Positions 1 to 5,596 of a stretch of 6,664 nucleotides of DNA are shown here, in pieces. Numbering within the stretch: position 1 is the stretch's first letter; every line of letters starts with the position of its first letter. The position numbers were made by a program, and so were the translations under genes. Source of the DNA: an uncultured bacterium. Lineage in GTDB: Bacteria; Methylomirabilota; Methylomirabilia; Rokubacteriales; CSP1-6. Under the pieces are notes generated by a model. The model was not told where the DNA came from. It did not search any database and was given only the letters and a program-made list of their open reading frames with translations. The stretch spans positions 1 to 6,664 of the forward strand of contig CAMLFJ010000193.1 of the NCBI GenBank assembly GCA_946479205.1, written 5' to 3'.

Positions 1-494
1 TCGTTGCTCGTCACCGGCAGCGTCCGCGTCGGCGCCCAGTCCCCCATGTCGAAGCTGTGCGACACGATCCTCGACCCCGGCCGGAGCTCGCGCAGCAGCT
101 TCGGCCGTAGGCGGCGGTTGAGGTCGGGCGACAGGTAGAGCGTCACGACCGTGGCCGGCGTCAGGTCGGCCTCGAAGAGATCCTGCTGGCGGAAGGTCAG
201 CTTGTCGGCCAGCCCGAGCCGTCGCGCCCGCTCGGTGCTCTGCGCGACCAGGGCGGGGTCGATCTCGAGGCCCACGCCGCGGGCCCCACGGTCCCGCGCC
301 GCCGCGATCAGGATGCGCCCGTCTCCCGAGCCCAGGTCATAGACGACGTCGCTTGCAGTTACATCGGCCAGCCTCAGCATCTCGTTGACCACCACCAGCG
401 GCGTGCGGACGTCCGGGACGTCCTGGCCGGGCACCCGCACGCAGGCGGCCGCCGCCAGCAAGACCATCATCGCGAACACCATCGATCGCCTCAC
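1..494 (-). CDS. Class I SAM-dependent methyltransferase with N-terminal signal (3' end cut off)
   Basis: The frame stays open from a GTG at 494 to the window edge, giving 164 residues without a stop; the C-terminus is missing. The methyltransferase core is clear: DLGSGDGR at residues 53-60 is the glycine-rich SAM-binding motif I, EID at 77-79 is the acidic end of strand 2, and DLFEADL (105-111) followed by TVVTLYL is the motif II/III region. The block resembles a widespread bacterial family of unassigned methyltransferases whose N-terminus reads roughly 'TP..VV..ML.LA.V...D.VYDLG.GDGR'. Substrate is unknown. Residues 1-18 form a basic then hydrophobic stretch ending in LLAAAAC, which looks like a Sec or weak lipoprotein signal, odd for an enzyme needing cytosolic SAM. 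GTG 494 is preferred because TACAAT lies 8 nt before it and no Shine-Dalgarno is present; ATG 482 is an alternative. The gene diverges from the radical SAM gene. Confidence 0.85.
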   Translation of the reverse strand, partial: MRRSMVFAMMVLLAAAACVRVPGQDVPDVRTPLVVVNEMLRLADVTASDVVYDLGSGDGRILIAAARDRGARGVGLEIDPALVAQSTERARRLGLADKLTFRQQDLFEADLTPATVVTLYLSPDLNRRLRPKLLRELRPGSRIVSHSFDMGDWAPTRTLPVTSN

Positions 495-502
495 GGGAGG
501 GG

Positions 503-508
503 ATTGTA
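503..508 (-). promoter_or_regulatory. Putative -10 box for a leaderless methyltransferase mRNA
   Basis: TACAAT on the minus strand (preceded by G) ends 8 nt before the GTG at 494. Transcription would therefore begin at or very near the start codon. The intervening bases are pyrimidine-rich and contain no ribosome-binding site. No convincing -35 box is seen at 16-19 bp. The same hexamer and spacing precede the gene at 3179. Confidence 0.5.
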
Positions 509-514
509 CTCCAC

Positions 515-544
515 TTGCCAGATAGCTCGTCTTGTGTTTAGTAT
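515..544 (+). promoter_or_regulatory. Putative sigma70-type promoter of the radical SAM gene
   Basis: TTGCCA (515-520) and TAGTAT (539-544) are separated by 18 bp, a reasonable match to a housekeeping -35/-10 pair in a rare AT-richer patch. Transcription would start near 550-551, at the preferred GTG codon, so this too may be a leaderless transcript. It sits within about 10 bp of the divergent methyltransferase -10 box, so polymerase could scarcely occupy both at once. This is prediction by eye. Confidence 0.4.
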
Positions 545-549
545 TCCCT

Positions 550-1764
550 GTGGACAGACGACAACGCTTGGCGATCCTGTCGGAGGCGGCCTCCGATGAC
601 AAGGAGACTGGACTGCCCGGTCGCCCACGTCTGAACGAGGGCCCGGTTGGAATCCGGCCGGTACGGCTCCCCGGGGGCGGCACGACGACCCTGATGCGCG
701 TGATGCAGACCAATGCCTGTTCGCTGTCCTGCGGCTACTGCCCGACCTTCTGCGGCGGCCGCGTGAAGCGGACGGCCCTGTCGCCCGAGGAGGTCGCTCG
801 CACCTTCATGGAGTCGCATCGCGCGGGCGTGGCGCAGGGCCTGTTCCTGACCTCGGGCGTGCCGGGTCGAGCGCCGAGGGCGGTGGACCGCATGCTGGCC
901 GCGATCGAGATCCTCCGGAAGCGCGAGGGCTTCGCCGGCTACGTTCACATCAAGCTGCTCCCCGGCGCCCAGCAGGAGCAGGTGGTGCAGGCCACCCGGC
1001 TGGCCACCCGGGTGTCGGTGAACCTGGAAGGGCCGAACGACGCGGTCGTCCGCGGCCTGGCCCGGGAGAAGGACTACTCGGGTGATCTCCTGCCGAACCT
1101 GATGCTGGCCGGCCGTCTCTCGCGCGAGGCGCGGCTCGAGGGCCGGACGGGCATCGCGGCCGCCGGCACCACGACTCAGTTCGTGGTGGGTGCCCAGGGC
1201 GAGAAGGACCAGGAGATCCTCGGCGTGGTGGGCGGGCTCGAGCGGCGTGGTCTTCTCCATCACGCCCACTTCAGCGCCTTCCAGCCGGTGGCCGGGACGC
1301 CGATGGAAGGGCTCCCGCCGACTCCCGCCGCGCGTGAATGGCGGCTCTACCAGGCCGAGCACCTGCTCCGGCAGTACGGCTTCCGGGTGGAGGAGCTCGT
1401 GTTCGGGGGGGACGGGAACCTGACGCTCGAGCACGATCCAAAGACGGCCTGGGCCATGGCGCACGTCGACCGGTTCCCGGTGTCCCTGGAGCGCACGCCC
1501 TACGAGCTCCTGCTGCGTGTGCCCGGGATCGGTCCCACCGCGGCGCGGCGCCTGGTTACCGAGCGCCGGCGCACGCTGCCGCGCGACGCCCAGGATCTTC
1601 GCCGCCTCGGCGTGGACGCGGCGCGCGCGGGCTTCTTCCTCACGCTGCGCGGACGCCGTCTGCGGGCCGCGCTGCCGGCCGAGCAGCTCCGCCTGTTCCC
1701 GCACGGCGAGCACCTGACGCAGGGACCCTGGAAGACCGCCGTGCCGCCCTGCGCCTACCGCTGA
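550..1764 (+). CDS. Radical SAM protein with C-terminal helix-hairpin-helix, putative DNA modification/repair family (COG4277/TIGR03916-like)
   Basis: About 404 residues, close to the usual 400 or so of this family. Cys57, Cys61 and Cys64 form the CxxxCxxC motif (CSLSCGYC) that binds the [4Fe-4S] cluster for SAM cleavage; another Cys follows at 68. The order is N-terminal RLAILSEAASDD, radical SAM barrel with KLLPGAQQEQV and VSVNLEGPN, then RLYQAEHLLRQYGF, then DPKTAWAMAH, then a helix-hairpin-helix at about 320-336 (LLLRVPGIGPTAARRLV), which usually contacts DNA. I recognise this as the family normally paired with a DUF4130/uracil-DNA-glycosylase-like protein; DNA repair or modification is the proposed role, with no known reaction. 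GTG 550 was chosen because the RLAILSEAA block aligns near the N-terminus of relatives and the predicted promoter would transcribe from there; TTG 532 is possible. No Shine-Dalgarno is seen. No partner gene lies on either side. Confidence 0.9.
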   Translation: MDRRQRLAILSEAASDDKETGLPGRPRLNEGPVGIRPVRLPGGGTTTLMRVMQTNACSLSCGYCPTFCGGRVKRTALSPEEVARTFMESHRAGVAQGLFLTSGVPGRAPRAVDRMLAAIEILRKREGFAGYVHIKLLPGAQQEQVVQATRLATRVSVNLEGPNDAVVRGLAREKDYSGDLLPNLMLAGRLSREARLEGRTGIAAAGTTTQFVVGAQGEKDQEILGVVGGLERRGLLHHAHFSAFQPVAGTPMEGLPPTPAAREWRLYQAEHLLRQYGFRVEELVFGGDGNLTLEHDPKTAWAMAHVDRFPVSLERTPYELLLRVPGIGPTAARRLVTERRRTLPRDAQDLRRLGVDAARAGFFLTLRGRRLRAALPAEQLRLFPHGEHLTQGPWKTAVPPCAYR

Positions 1765-1804
1765 CGCGCCAGCCGGGCAGGTAAGAGCAAGAACTAGCGC
1801 GCGG

Positions 1805-1847
1805 CCCGAGACGGCATGATGCGATCCTGTTGCCGTGACGTCTCGGG
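1805..1847. repeat. 9-bp perfect inverted repeat upstream of the coiled-coil gene
   Basis: CCCGAGACG at 1805-1813 is the exact reverse complement of CGTCTCGGG at 1839-1847, with 25 bp between. A competing inner pair, ACGGCA (1811-1816) with TGCCGT (1831-1836), overlaps the left arm. The repeat lies 41 bp after the radical SAM stop and 11 bp before ATG 1859. It has no T-tract, so a simple intrinsic terminator is unlikely; an operator or an mRNA leader hairpin is possible. Confidence 0.4.
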
Positions 1848-1858
1848 TGTCTGGACGG

Positions 1859-2722
1859 ATGCCGAAAGCCAAGGCGGATGCCGCCGCCGCCCTCCGCGAC
1901 GTTGCGCCGCGGGACTTCGTCCGCGCGCGGAACGCGCTCGCGGCCCGGCTCGCCAAGGACGGTAAGGCGAACACGGCCCGACAGATCGGCCGACTGCGTC
2001 GCCCGAGCCCGGTGGTCTGGGCGCTCAACCGGACGGCCCCGGCGCGGCCGGATGAGTACGGCGCGCTGATCCAGGCGGTGGACCGGCTGCGGCGCGCGCA
2101 GCTGGGGCAGGGCGACCTTCGCGCGGCCACGGCGAGCTACCGGGCTGCGTTCGAGCCGCTCGCTCGGAGCACCGTTCGTGCCCTGCGCGACGCCGGGTCC
2201 GCGGTATCGCCCGCGCTCGAGCGCCGCCTTCGAAGCACCCTGCTGGCGGCGGTGACCGATCGACGCCTGCGGTCGGACCTCGCGGCGGGCCGCCTGGTCG
2301 ACGAGCATGCGGAACCGGGCTTCGAGATCCTGTCCCGAGGCCCTGTCCCCGCCGAGTTCCTCCGAGCTCGCCCCGAATCGGCGAAGTCGCCCGGTCCGGC
2401 GCGAGAACCCAAGACGCCCAAGGCGGCACCACCGCTGCGTAGGCGGACCGGAAGCGCCGAGGTGGAAGCGCGCCGCGCCGCTCAGCAGGCTCAGCGAGAG
2501 CGTCGAGCGCTGGAGCGGCTTGCTCGTGAGAGGGAGCGAATGGCCCTGGCCGCCGAGAAGGACGTGATGGCCGCGCGGCAGAGACTTCAGGAGCTGGAAC
2601 AGAAGGGCAGGACGCTGCGCGCCGCTGCCGACCATGCGAAGGAGGCGTTCGAAAAGACGGGCGAACGGGCGCGGGCCGATACGACCCGCGCCCGTTCGCT
2701 TGGCCTACGCGTGGCGCCGTGA
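1859..2722 (+). CDS. Conserved hypothetical protein with helical N-terminal domain and C-terminal coiled coil
   Basis: 287 residues from ATG 1859. Residues 11-57 (ALRDVAPRDFVRARNALAAR, then IGRLRRPSPVVWALN) match a pattern I know from uncharacterised, mainly actinobacterial proteins of the type 'LYALP..EFTAARDALA...LRKPSV.AWALN'; no function is assigned. Residues 60-160 are mostly helical. Residues 165-198 are a proline- and charge-rich linker. Residues 199-275 are a highly charged, Arg/Glu/Ala-rich predicted coiled coil. No signal peptide, membrane segment or catalytic motif is visible, so it is probably a cytoplasmic structural or nucleic-acid-associated protein. The GTG at 1835 is an alternative start, disfavoured because it falls in the inverted repeat and adds eight residues with atypical codons (TCT twice, GGA). 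The last 18 bp overlap, antisense, the end of the next gene. Confidence 0.75.
   Translation: MPKAKADAAAALRDVAPRDFVRARNALAARLAKDGKANTARQIGRLRRPSPVVWALNRTAPARPDEYGALIQAVDRLRRAQLGQGDLRAATASYRAAFEPLARSTVRALRDAGSAVSPALERRLRSTLLAAVTDRRLRSDLAAGRLVDEHAEPGFEILSRGPVPAEFLRARPESAKSPGPAREPKTPKAAPPLRRRTGSAEVEARRAAQQAQRERRALERLARERERMALAAEKDVMAARQRLQELEQKGRTLRAAADHAKEAFEKTGERARADTTRARSLGLRVAP
2652..2699 (-). terminator. Intrinsic terminator of the GlsB-family gene, nested in the neighbouring coding sequence
   Basis: Positions 2661-2675 and 2685-2699 are a perfect 15-bp inverted repeat (13 of 15 pairs G-C) around a 9-nt loop. Read on the minus strand, the stem begins 5 nt after the TAG stop at 2705 and is followed by CCG then TCTTTT (2657-2652), a short U-tract. 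On the plus strand no T-tract follows, so it should act mainly on the leftward transcript. It lies within the last 25 or so codons of the convergent plus-strand gene. Confidence 0.65.
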
Positions 2723-2956
2723 CGCCAGCCGGAACAAGACCAGCAGGATGATGGACCCGACCACGGCCATCACGAATCCCACCGGATCGCCCGCGCCGTA
2801 CCAGCCGAGGCCACGGCCAATGAAGCCCCCCAGCATCGCGCCGATGATGCCGATCAGGATGGTGACGAAAAACCCGCCGGGGTCGCGGCCGGGCGTCAAG
2901 AACTTCGCAACCACACCCACGACCAGACCGAAGAAGATCCATCCAAGCACACCCAT
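2705..2956 (-). CDS. GlsB/YeaQ/YmgE family (transglycosylase-associated) small membrane protein
   Basis: 83 residues, the normal size for this family (PF04226). Three hydrophobic helices are visible at about residues 3-20, 29-50 and 58-77. The family signature is clear: GRDPGGFFVTILIGIIGA (23-40) followed by MLGGFIG. The protein should sit in the inner membrane. Members are called stress-response or transglycosylase-associated proteins, but the biochemical role is not established and no enzymatic residues are seen. The start is well supported: GGAGG lies 9 nt before the ATG at 2956, one of the few good Shine-Dalgarno sequences in the window. The gene stands alone, convergent with the coiled-coil gene and divergent from the DUF393 gene, with its own probable terminator. 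Confidence 0.93.
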   Translation of the reverse strand: MGVLGWIFFGLVVGVVAKFLTPGRDPGGFFVTILIGIIGAMLGGFIGRGLGWYGAGDPVGFVMAVVGSIILLVLFRLASRRHA

Positions 2957-2965
2957 GGTAAATGT

Positions 2966-2970
2966 CCTCC
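2966..2970 (-). promoter_or_regulatory. Shine-Dalgarno of the GlsB-family gene
   Basis: GGAGG on the minus strand (extended AGGAGGA, 2971-2965), 9 nt before the ATG at 2956. It fixes the start and contrasts with the genes at 494, 550 and 3179, which lack one. Confidence 0.8.
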
Positions 2971-2971
2971 T

Positions 2972-3178
2972 AGAGCCGGTCGACGCAAGCGGCGTGCCGA
3001 CTTAGAATCCACGGCCACGCTCCGGATCGCCAGAGCATCGCCCGCCCACCATCTCGGCGTAGGAGACCTGCCACACCCAAATACGCGGTAACTAGTTCCG
3101 ACCGCCTCGAGGAACAGCTGCTCACGACGCCCGCGACGGGCGCGCGGGGAGAACCCACCGGGCGTACAATAGCGGCCG
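2972..3178. other. Divergent intergenic region between GlsB-family and DUF393 genes
   Basis: No gene is supported here. The region must hold the leftward promoter of the GlsB-family gene, but I cannot place a good -35/-10 pair. It contains an AT-rich 8-bp palindrome AACTAGTT (3090-3097) flanked by inverted 5-mers GCGGT (3085-3089) and ACCGC (3101-3105), and a small hairpin CGCCCG/CGGGCG (3128-3142) about 20 bp before the rightward -10 box. GGAACT on the minus strand (3099-3094) resembles an ECF-type -35 element, without a matching -10. Confidence 0.4.
3165..3170 (+). promoter_or_regulatory. Putative -10 box for a leaderless DUF393 mRNA
   Basis: TACAAT, preceded by G, ends exactly 8 nt before the ATG at 3179, so the transcript would start at or within a base or two of the start codon. 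No Shine-Dalgarno sequence or -35 element is visible. Hexamer, preceding G and spacing match the box upstream of the GTG at 494. Confidence 0.55.
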
Positions 3179-3589
3179 ATGACCTCCAAGGTCGAAGTGC
3201 CCCAGGCCCCGGCCGACCGGGCGCGGGCGGTCCTGATCTACGACGGCACCTGCGGGCTGTGTCGCGGCGGAGTCTCGTGGCTCTCACGGCGCGCGGTGAG
3301 CGGGCATTTCGAGTTCCTGCCCTGCCAGGCGGCCGAGCGGCGTGCCCGCTACCCGTGGATGGGCGAGGGAACCTGTCTTCAGGCGATGCAGCTCATCCTG
3401 CCGGACGGGCGCGTGCTCTCGGGCGACGCCGCGATCCCGGAGATCCTGCGCCGACTGCGGGGCTGGCGCTGGCTGGCCCAGGCCTTCCGGTTGCCCGGCA
3501 TGGAGCTGCTCGCGCCGCGTCTCTACGCGTGGGTCGCTCGGCACCGCTACCAGATCTCCTGCATGCTGGGCCGCTCTCCGCGTGGGTGA
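3179..3589 (+). CDS. DUF393 (DCC family) thiol-disulfide oxidoreductase-like protein
   Basis: 136 residues, typical for the family. YDGTCGLCRGG at 21-31 gives the defining DxxCxxC motif (Asp22, Cys25, Cys28) after a short strand AVLIYDG, resembling a thioredoxin-fold active site. Further family landmarks are FEFLPCQ (44-50), the SGDAAIPEIL block (81-90) and the C-terminal YAWVARHRYQIS (116-127). Redox activity is inferred from the motif; substrates are not known for the family. There is no signal peptide, so it is probably cytosolic or membrane-associated through its hydrophobic C-terminal half. The ATG is supported by the TACAAT box 8 nt upstream. Its stop overlaps the start of the dehydrogenase gene, so the two are co-transcribed and probably translationally coupled. 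Confidence 0.92.
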   Translation: MTSKVEVPQAPADRARAVLIYDGTCGLCRGGVSWLSRRAVSGHFEFLPCQAAERRARYPWMGEGTCLQAMQLILPDGRVLSGDAAIPEILRRLRGWRWLAQAFRLPGMELLAPRLYAWVARHRYQISCMLGRSPRG

Positions 3590-4364
3590 CCCCCGCGGGC
3601 GCGTCGCGCTCGTCACGGGGGCATCATCGGGCATCGGGGCGGCGACCGCGCGGGTCCTTGCGGGGGCCGGGCTGCGGGTGGCGCTGTGCGCGCGCCGCAA
3701 GGATCGCCTCGAGGATCTCGCGGCCGAGCTGACCGCGCGCGGAAGCGTGGTCAGCGCGCACGCGGTGGACGTGACGGACGCCCTCGCGGTGCGGGCGATG
3801 GTGGACGAGGTGATCGCGCGCTGGGGCCGGCTCGACGTCCTGGTCAACAACGCGGGGCGCGGCTTCTCGGCGACGGTCGAGCAGACGACCGCCGAGGAGC
3901 TGCGCGCGCTGATGGAGCTCAACGTGGTCGCGGCGCTCGGGGCCACACAGGCCGTGCTGCCCATCATGCGGCGGCAGGGGAGCGGCCACATCATCAACAT
4001 CTCGTCCGTCGTGGGGCGCCGGTCGGTGCCCTATCGCGCCGCCTACAGCGCCACCAAGTTCGCGCTGGGCGCCCTCAGCGAGGCGCTGCGGGTGGAGCTG
4101 ACCGGGACGGGGATCCGGGTGACGCTCGTGTACCCGATCCGCACCGCCCAGACCGAGTTCTCGCAGGCCGAGGTGCAGAAGGTGCCGTCGCGCCCGATGG
4201 GCCCGGTGCAGTCGGCGGAGCGCGTGGCGCGGTCGATCCTCCGGTGCGTCCGCCGGCCGCGACCGGAGGTCTATCCCTACTGGCCGGTGCGCATCCTGGC
4301 GGTGATGAGCGTCATCGCGCCGGGGCTCGTGGACCGGGGCATGCGCCGCGTGCTTCAGCGGTAG
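3582..4364 (+). CDS. Short-chain dehydrogenase/reductase (classical SDR)
   Basis: 260 residues with all classical SDR marks: TGASSGIG at 12-19 (cofactor-binding glycine motif), NNAG at 89-92, and the catalytic set Asn114, Ser142, Tyr155 and Lys159 (YSATK). The basic ARR after the second strand (38-39) suggests NADP(H) over NAD(H). The family usually has PG after the sixth strand; here it is PI (185-186), before RTAQTEF. The C-terminus (235-252) is hydrophobic and may touch the membrane. Substrate is unknown. The frame is open further upstream, but GTG 3582 is preferred: it puts the glycine motif at the normal distance from the N-terminus and overlaps the DUF393 stop by 8 bp (GTGGGTGA), a coupling arrangement. 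It converges with the MFS gene, with 12 bp between stops. Confidence 0.93.
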   Translation: MGDPRGRVALVTGASSGIGAATARVLAGAGLRVALCARRKDRLEDLAAELTARGSVVSAHAVDVTDALAVRAMVDEVIARWGRLDVLVNNAGRGFSATVEQTTAEELRALMELNVVAALGATQAVLPIMRRQGSGHIINISSVVGRRSVPYRAAYSATKFALGALSEALRVELTGTGIRVTLVYPIRTAQTEFSQAEVQKVPSRPMGPVQSAERVARSILRCVRRPRPEVYPYWPVRILAVMSVIAPGLVDRGMRRVLQR

Positions 4365-4376
4365 CGGCCGGACGCG

Positions 4377-5528
4377 TCAGCGCGTCTCCAGGTGGCGGAT
4401 GGTCGCGTAGAGCATCACGTCGTACACGATCTTGAGCCCGCCCCCGAGGAAGAAGGGCGCGGCGAGCGATCCGCTCGCGATCACCCAGCCGGCGAGCGTG
4501 GGGCTGATCGACTGCGCGAGCGTGCGGCTCACGTTGGTGAGGCTGGCCGCGCCCTCGCGCTCGTGATCCTGCACCACCAGCATGAGAAAGCTCTGCCGCG
4601 TGGGGACGTCCATCTGGGAGAGCAGGTGCCGGGCCAGCAGCAGGGTCACCGCCAGCCCGGCGGACGGCGCCAGCGCGACGCCGATCAGCAGCACGTTCGA
4701 GATGAGGTGGGAGAAGACCATGGTGTTGACGAGGCCCAGGCGGGGGGCCAGGCGCGCGGCGAGGAGCAGGGAGAGCCCCGAGAGGATCTGCGCGCCGAAG
4801 AAGGTCCAGCCCAGCGCGGCCAGGTCCATCTCGAAGCGCGTGTAGAGCCAGTAGGCGATCAGGCTCTGGAGCACGAAGCCGCCCGCGAGCGAGTCCAGCG
4901 CGAACAGCGCGGCCAGCCGGTGGATGAGCGGGCGCGACGGCATCGGCGCCGCGTGGCGGGCGGCGGCCGGCCGGACGGGCTCGGGCCGCATCAGCGCGTA
5001 CGCGCCCATCTGCACGAGCCCGCCCACGAGGAAGACCGTGAACAGCAGGCGGGGCGAGGGGCCCGCGTAGCCGACCGCCGCCGCGCCGAGCGCGGAGGCG
5101 GCGTAGCCCGCGAGGTTGTAGAGGCTCAACGCGGTGGTCAGCCGCTCCCGCGGGGTGGCGCGCGTCACCGCGACCTGCTCGAGCGTCAGGAACGGACCGG
5201 TCTCGCCCGTGCCGACCGCCAGGTTGCCCACCATCGCGGCGGCCACGATCAGCCAGGGTTGCTCGGTCGCCAGGAAGACCAGGGCCGAGACGACGATGAG
5301 GCCGGCCTGGGCGACCAGCGCCGCGCGAGCTCCGTAGCGCTCGGCCGGGCGGCGGATCGCGAAGGTCATGGCCGCGCTGGCGAGGAGCGTGAGGGTCACC
5401 GCCACCCCGATCTGTCGCGCGTCGAGGCCGCGCTCGGCCAGGTAGACCGGGAAGAGCACGCCGAGGAAGCCGTAGCAGAACGTGCGCGTCGCCTTGGCGG
5501 CGAAGACGAGGCGCCCGTCGCGGTTCAC
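4377..5528 (-). CDS. MFS transporter of unknown substrate
   Basis: About 383 residues, in the range for a 12-helix major facilitator. The sequence is a succession of hydrophobic helices beginning at TFCYGFLGVLFPVYL (16-30). RRPAERYGARAAL (59-71) is a degenerate motif A loop between helices 2 and 3, a basic/hydrophilic central loop follows the sixth helix, and DVPTRQSFLMLVV then LTNVSRTLAQSISPTLAGW form the conserved region of the second half. It should be an inner-membrane exporter; the substrate cannot be read from sequence. GTG 5528 (NRDGRLVF...) is chosen because it leaves a normal short cytoplasmic N-terminus and overlaps an upstream mini-ORF stop as GTGA; GTG 5552 is possible, and the open frame upstream of that lacks transporter-like sequence. 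It is the last gene seen in the leftward ChrA operon, with no Shine-Dalgarno. Confidence 0.88.
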   Translation of the reverse strand: MNRDGRLVFAAKATRTFCYGFLGVLFPVYLAERGLDARQIGVAVTLTLLASAAMTFAIRRPAERYGARAALVAQAGLIVVSALVFLATEQPWLIVAAAMVGNLAVGTGETGPFLTLEQVAVTRATPRERLTTALSLYNLAGYAASALGAAAVGYAGPSPRLLFTVFLVGGLVQMGAYALMRPEPVRPAAARHAAPMPSRPLIHRLAALFALDSLAGGFVLQSLIAYWLYTRFEMDLAALGWTFFGAQILSGLSLLLAARLAPRLGLVNTMVFSHLISNVLLIGVALAPSAGLAVTLLLARHLLSQMDVPTRQSFLMLVVQDHEREGAASLTNVSRTLAQSISPTLAGWVIASGSLAAPFFLGGGLKIVYDVMLYATIRHLETR

Positions 5529-5596
5529 GCGCGATCGATGAGCGAGGGACACGCGATGCGGTCGACCCGCGCCCTGCGCCGCGTCACCCACTTCAT
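5525..5596 (-). CDS. Possible 23-codon linking ORF between phosphatase-like and MFS genes
   Basis: ATG at 5596 overlaps the TGA of the phosphatase-like gene (ATGA), and its own TGA (5527-5525) overlaps the GTG of the MFS gene (GTGA). The peptide, MKWVTRRRARVDRIACPSLI then DRA, is basic with no recognised motif. It may only carry ribosomes from one gene to the next. With an overlap at each end it would fill the 64-nt gap exactly, but in GC-rich DNA a short open frame is weak evidence. Confidence 0.22.
   Translation of the reverse strand: MKWVTRRRARVDRIACPSLIDRA

Noticed and set aside
538..2130. Long minus-strand open frame (about 530 codons) antisense to the radical SAM gene
   Set aside because: The opposite frame has clear family motifs. 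The antisense product is low-complexity Arg/Ala/Gly/Pro/His sequence, typical of shadow frames in GC-rich DNA.
1640..2942. Minus-strand open frames across the coiled-coil gene
   Set aside because: They are Arg/Pro/Ser-rich without motifs and conflict with the plus-strand gene; only the 2705-2956 frame has a Shine-Dalgarno and a recognised family.
3342..3581. Upstream extension of the SDR reading frame
   Set aside because: The frame is open here but overlaps the whole second half of the DUF393 gene and its product is not SDR-like; the domain begins just after GTG 3582.
4371..4386. Small hairpin GACGCG/CGCGTC between the convergent SDR and MFS stops, considered as a bidirectional terminator
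   Set aside because: The stem is only 6 bp and neither side has a T-tract; such stems are frequent by chance in this composition.
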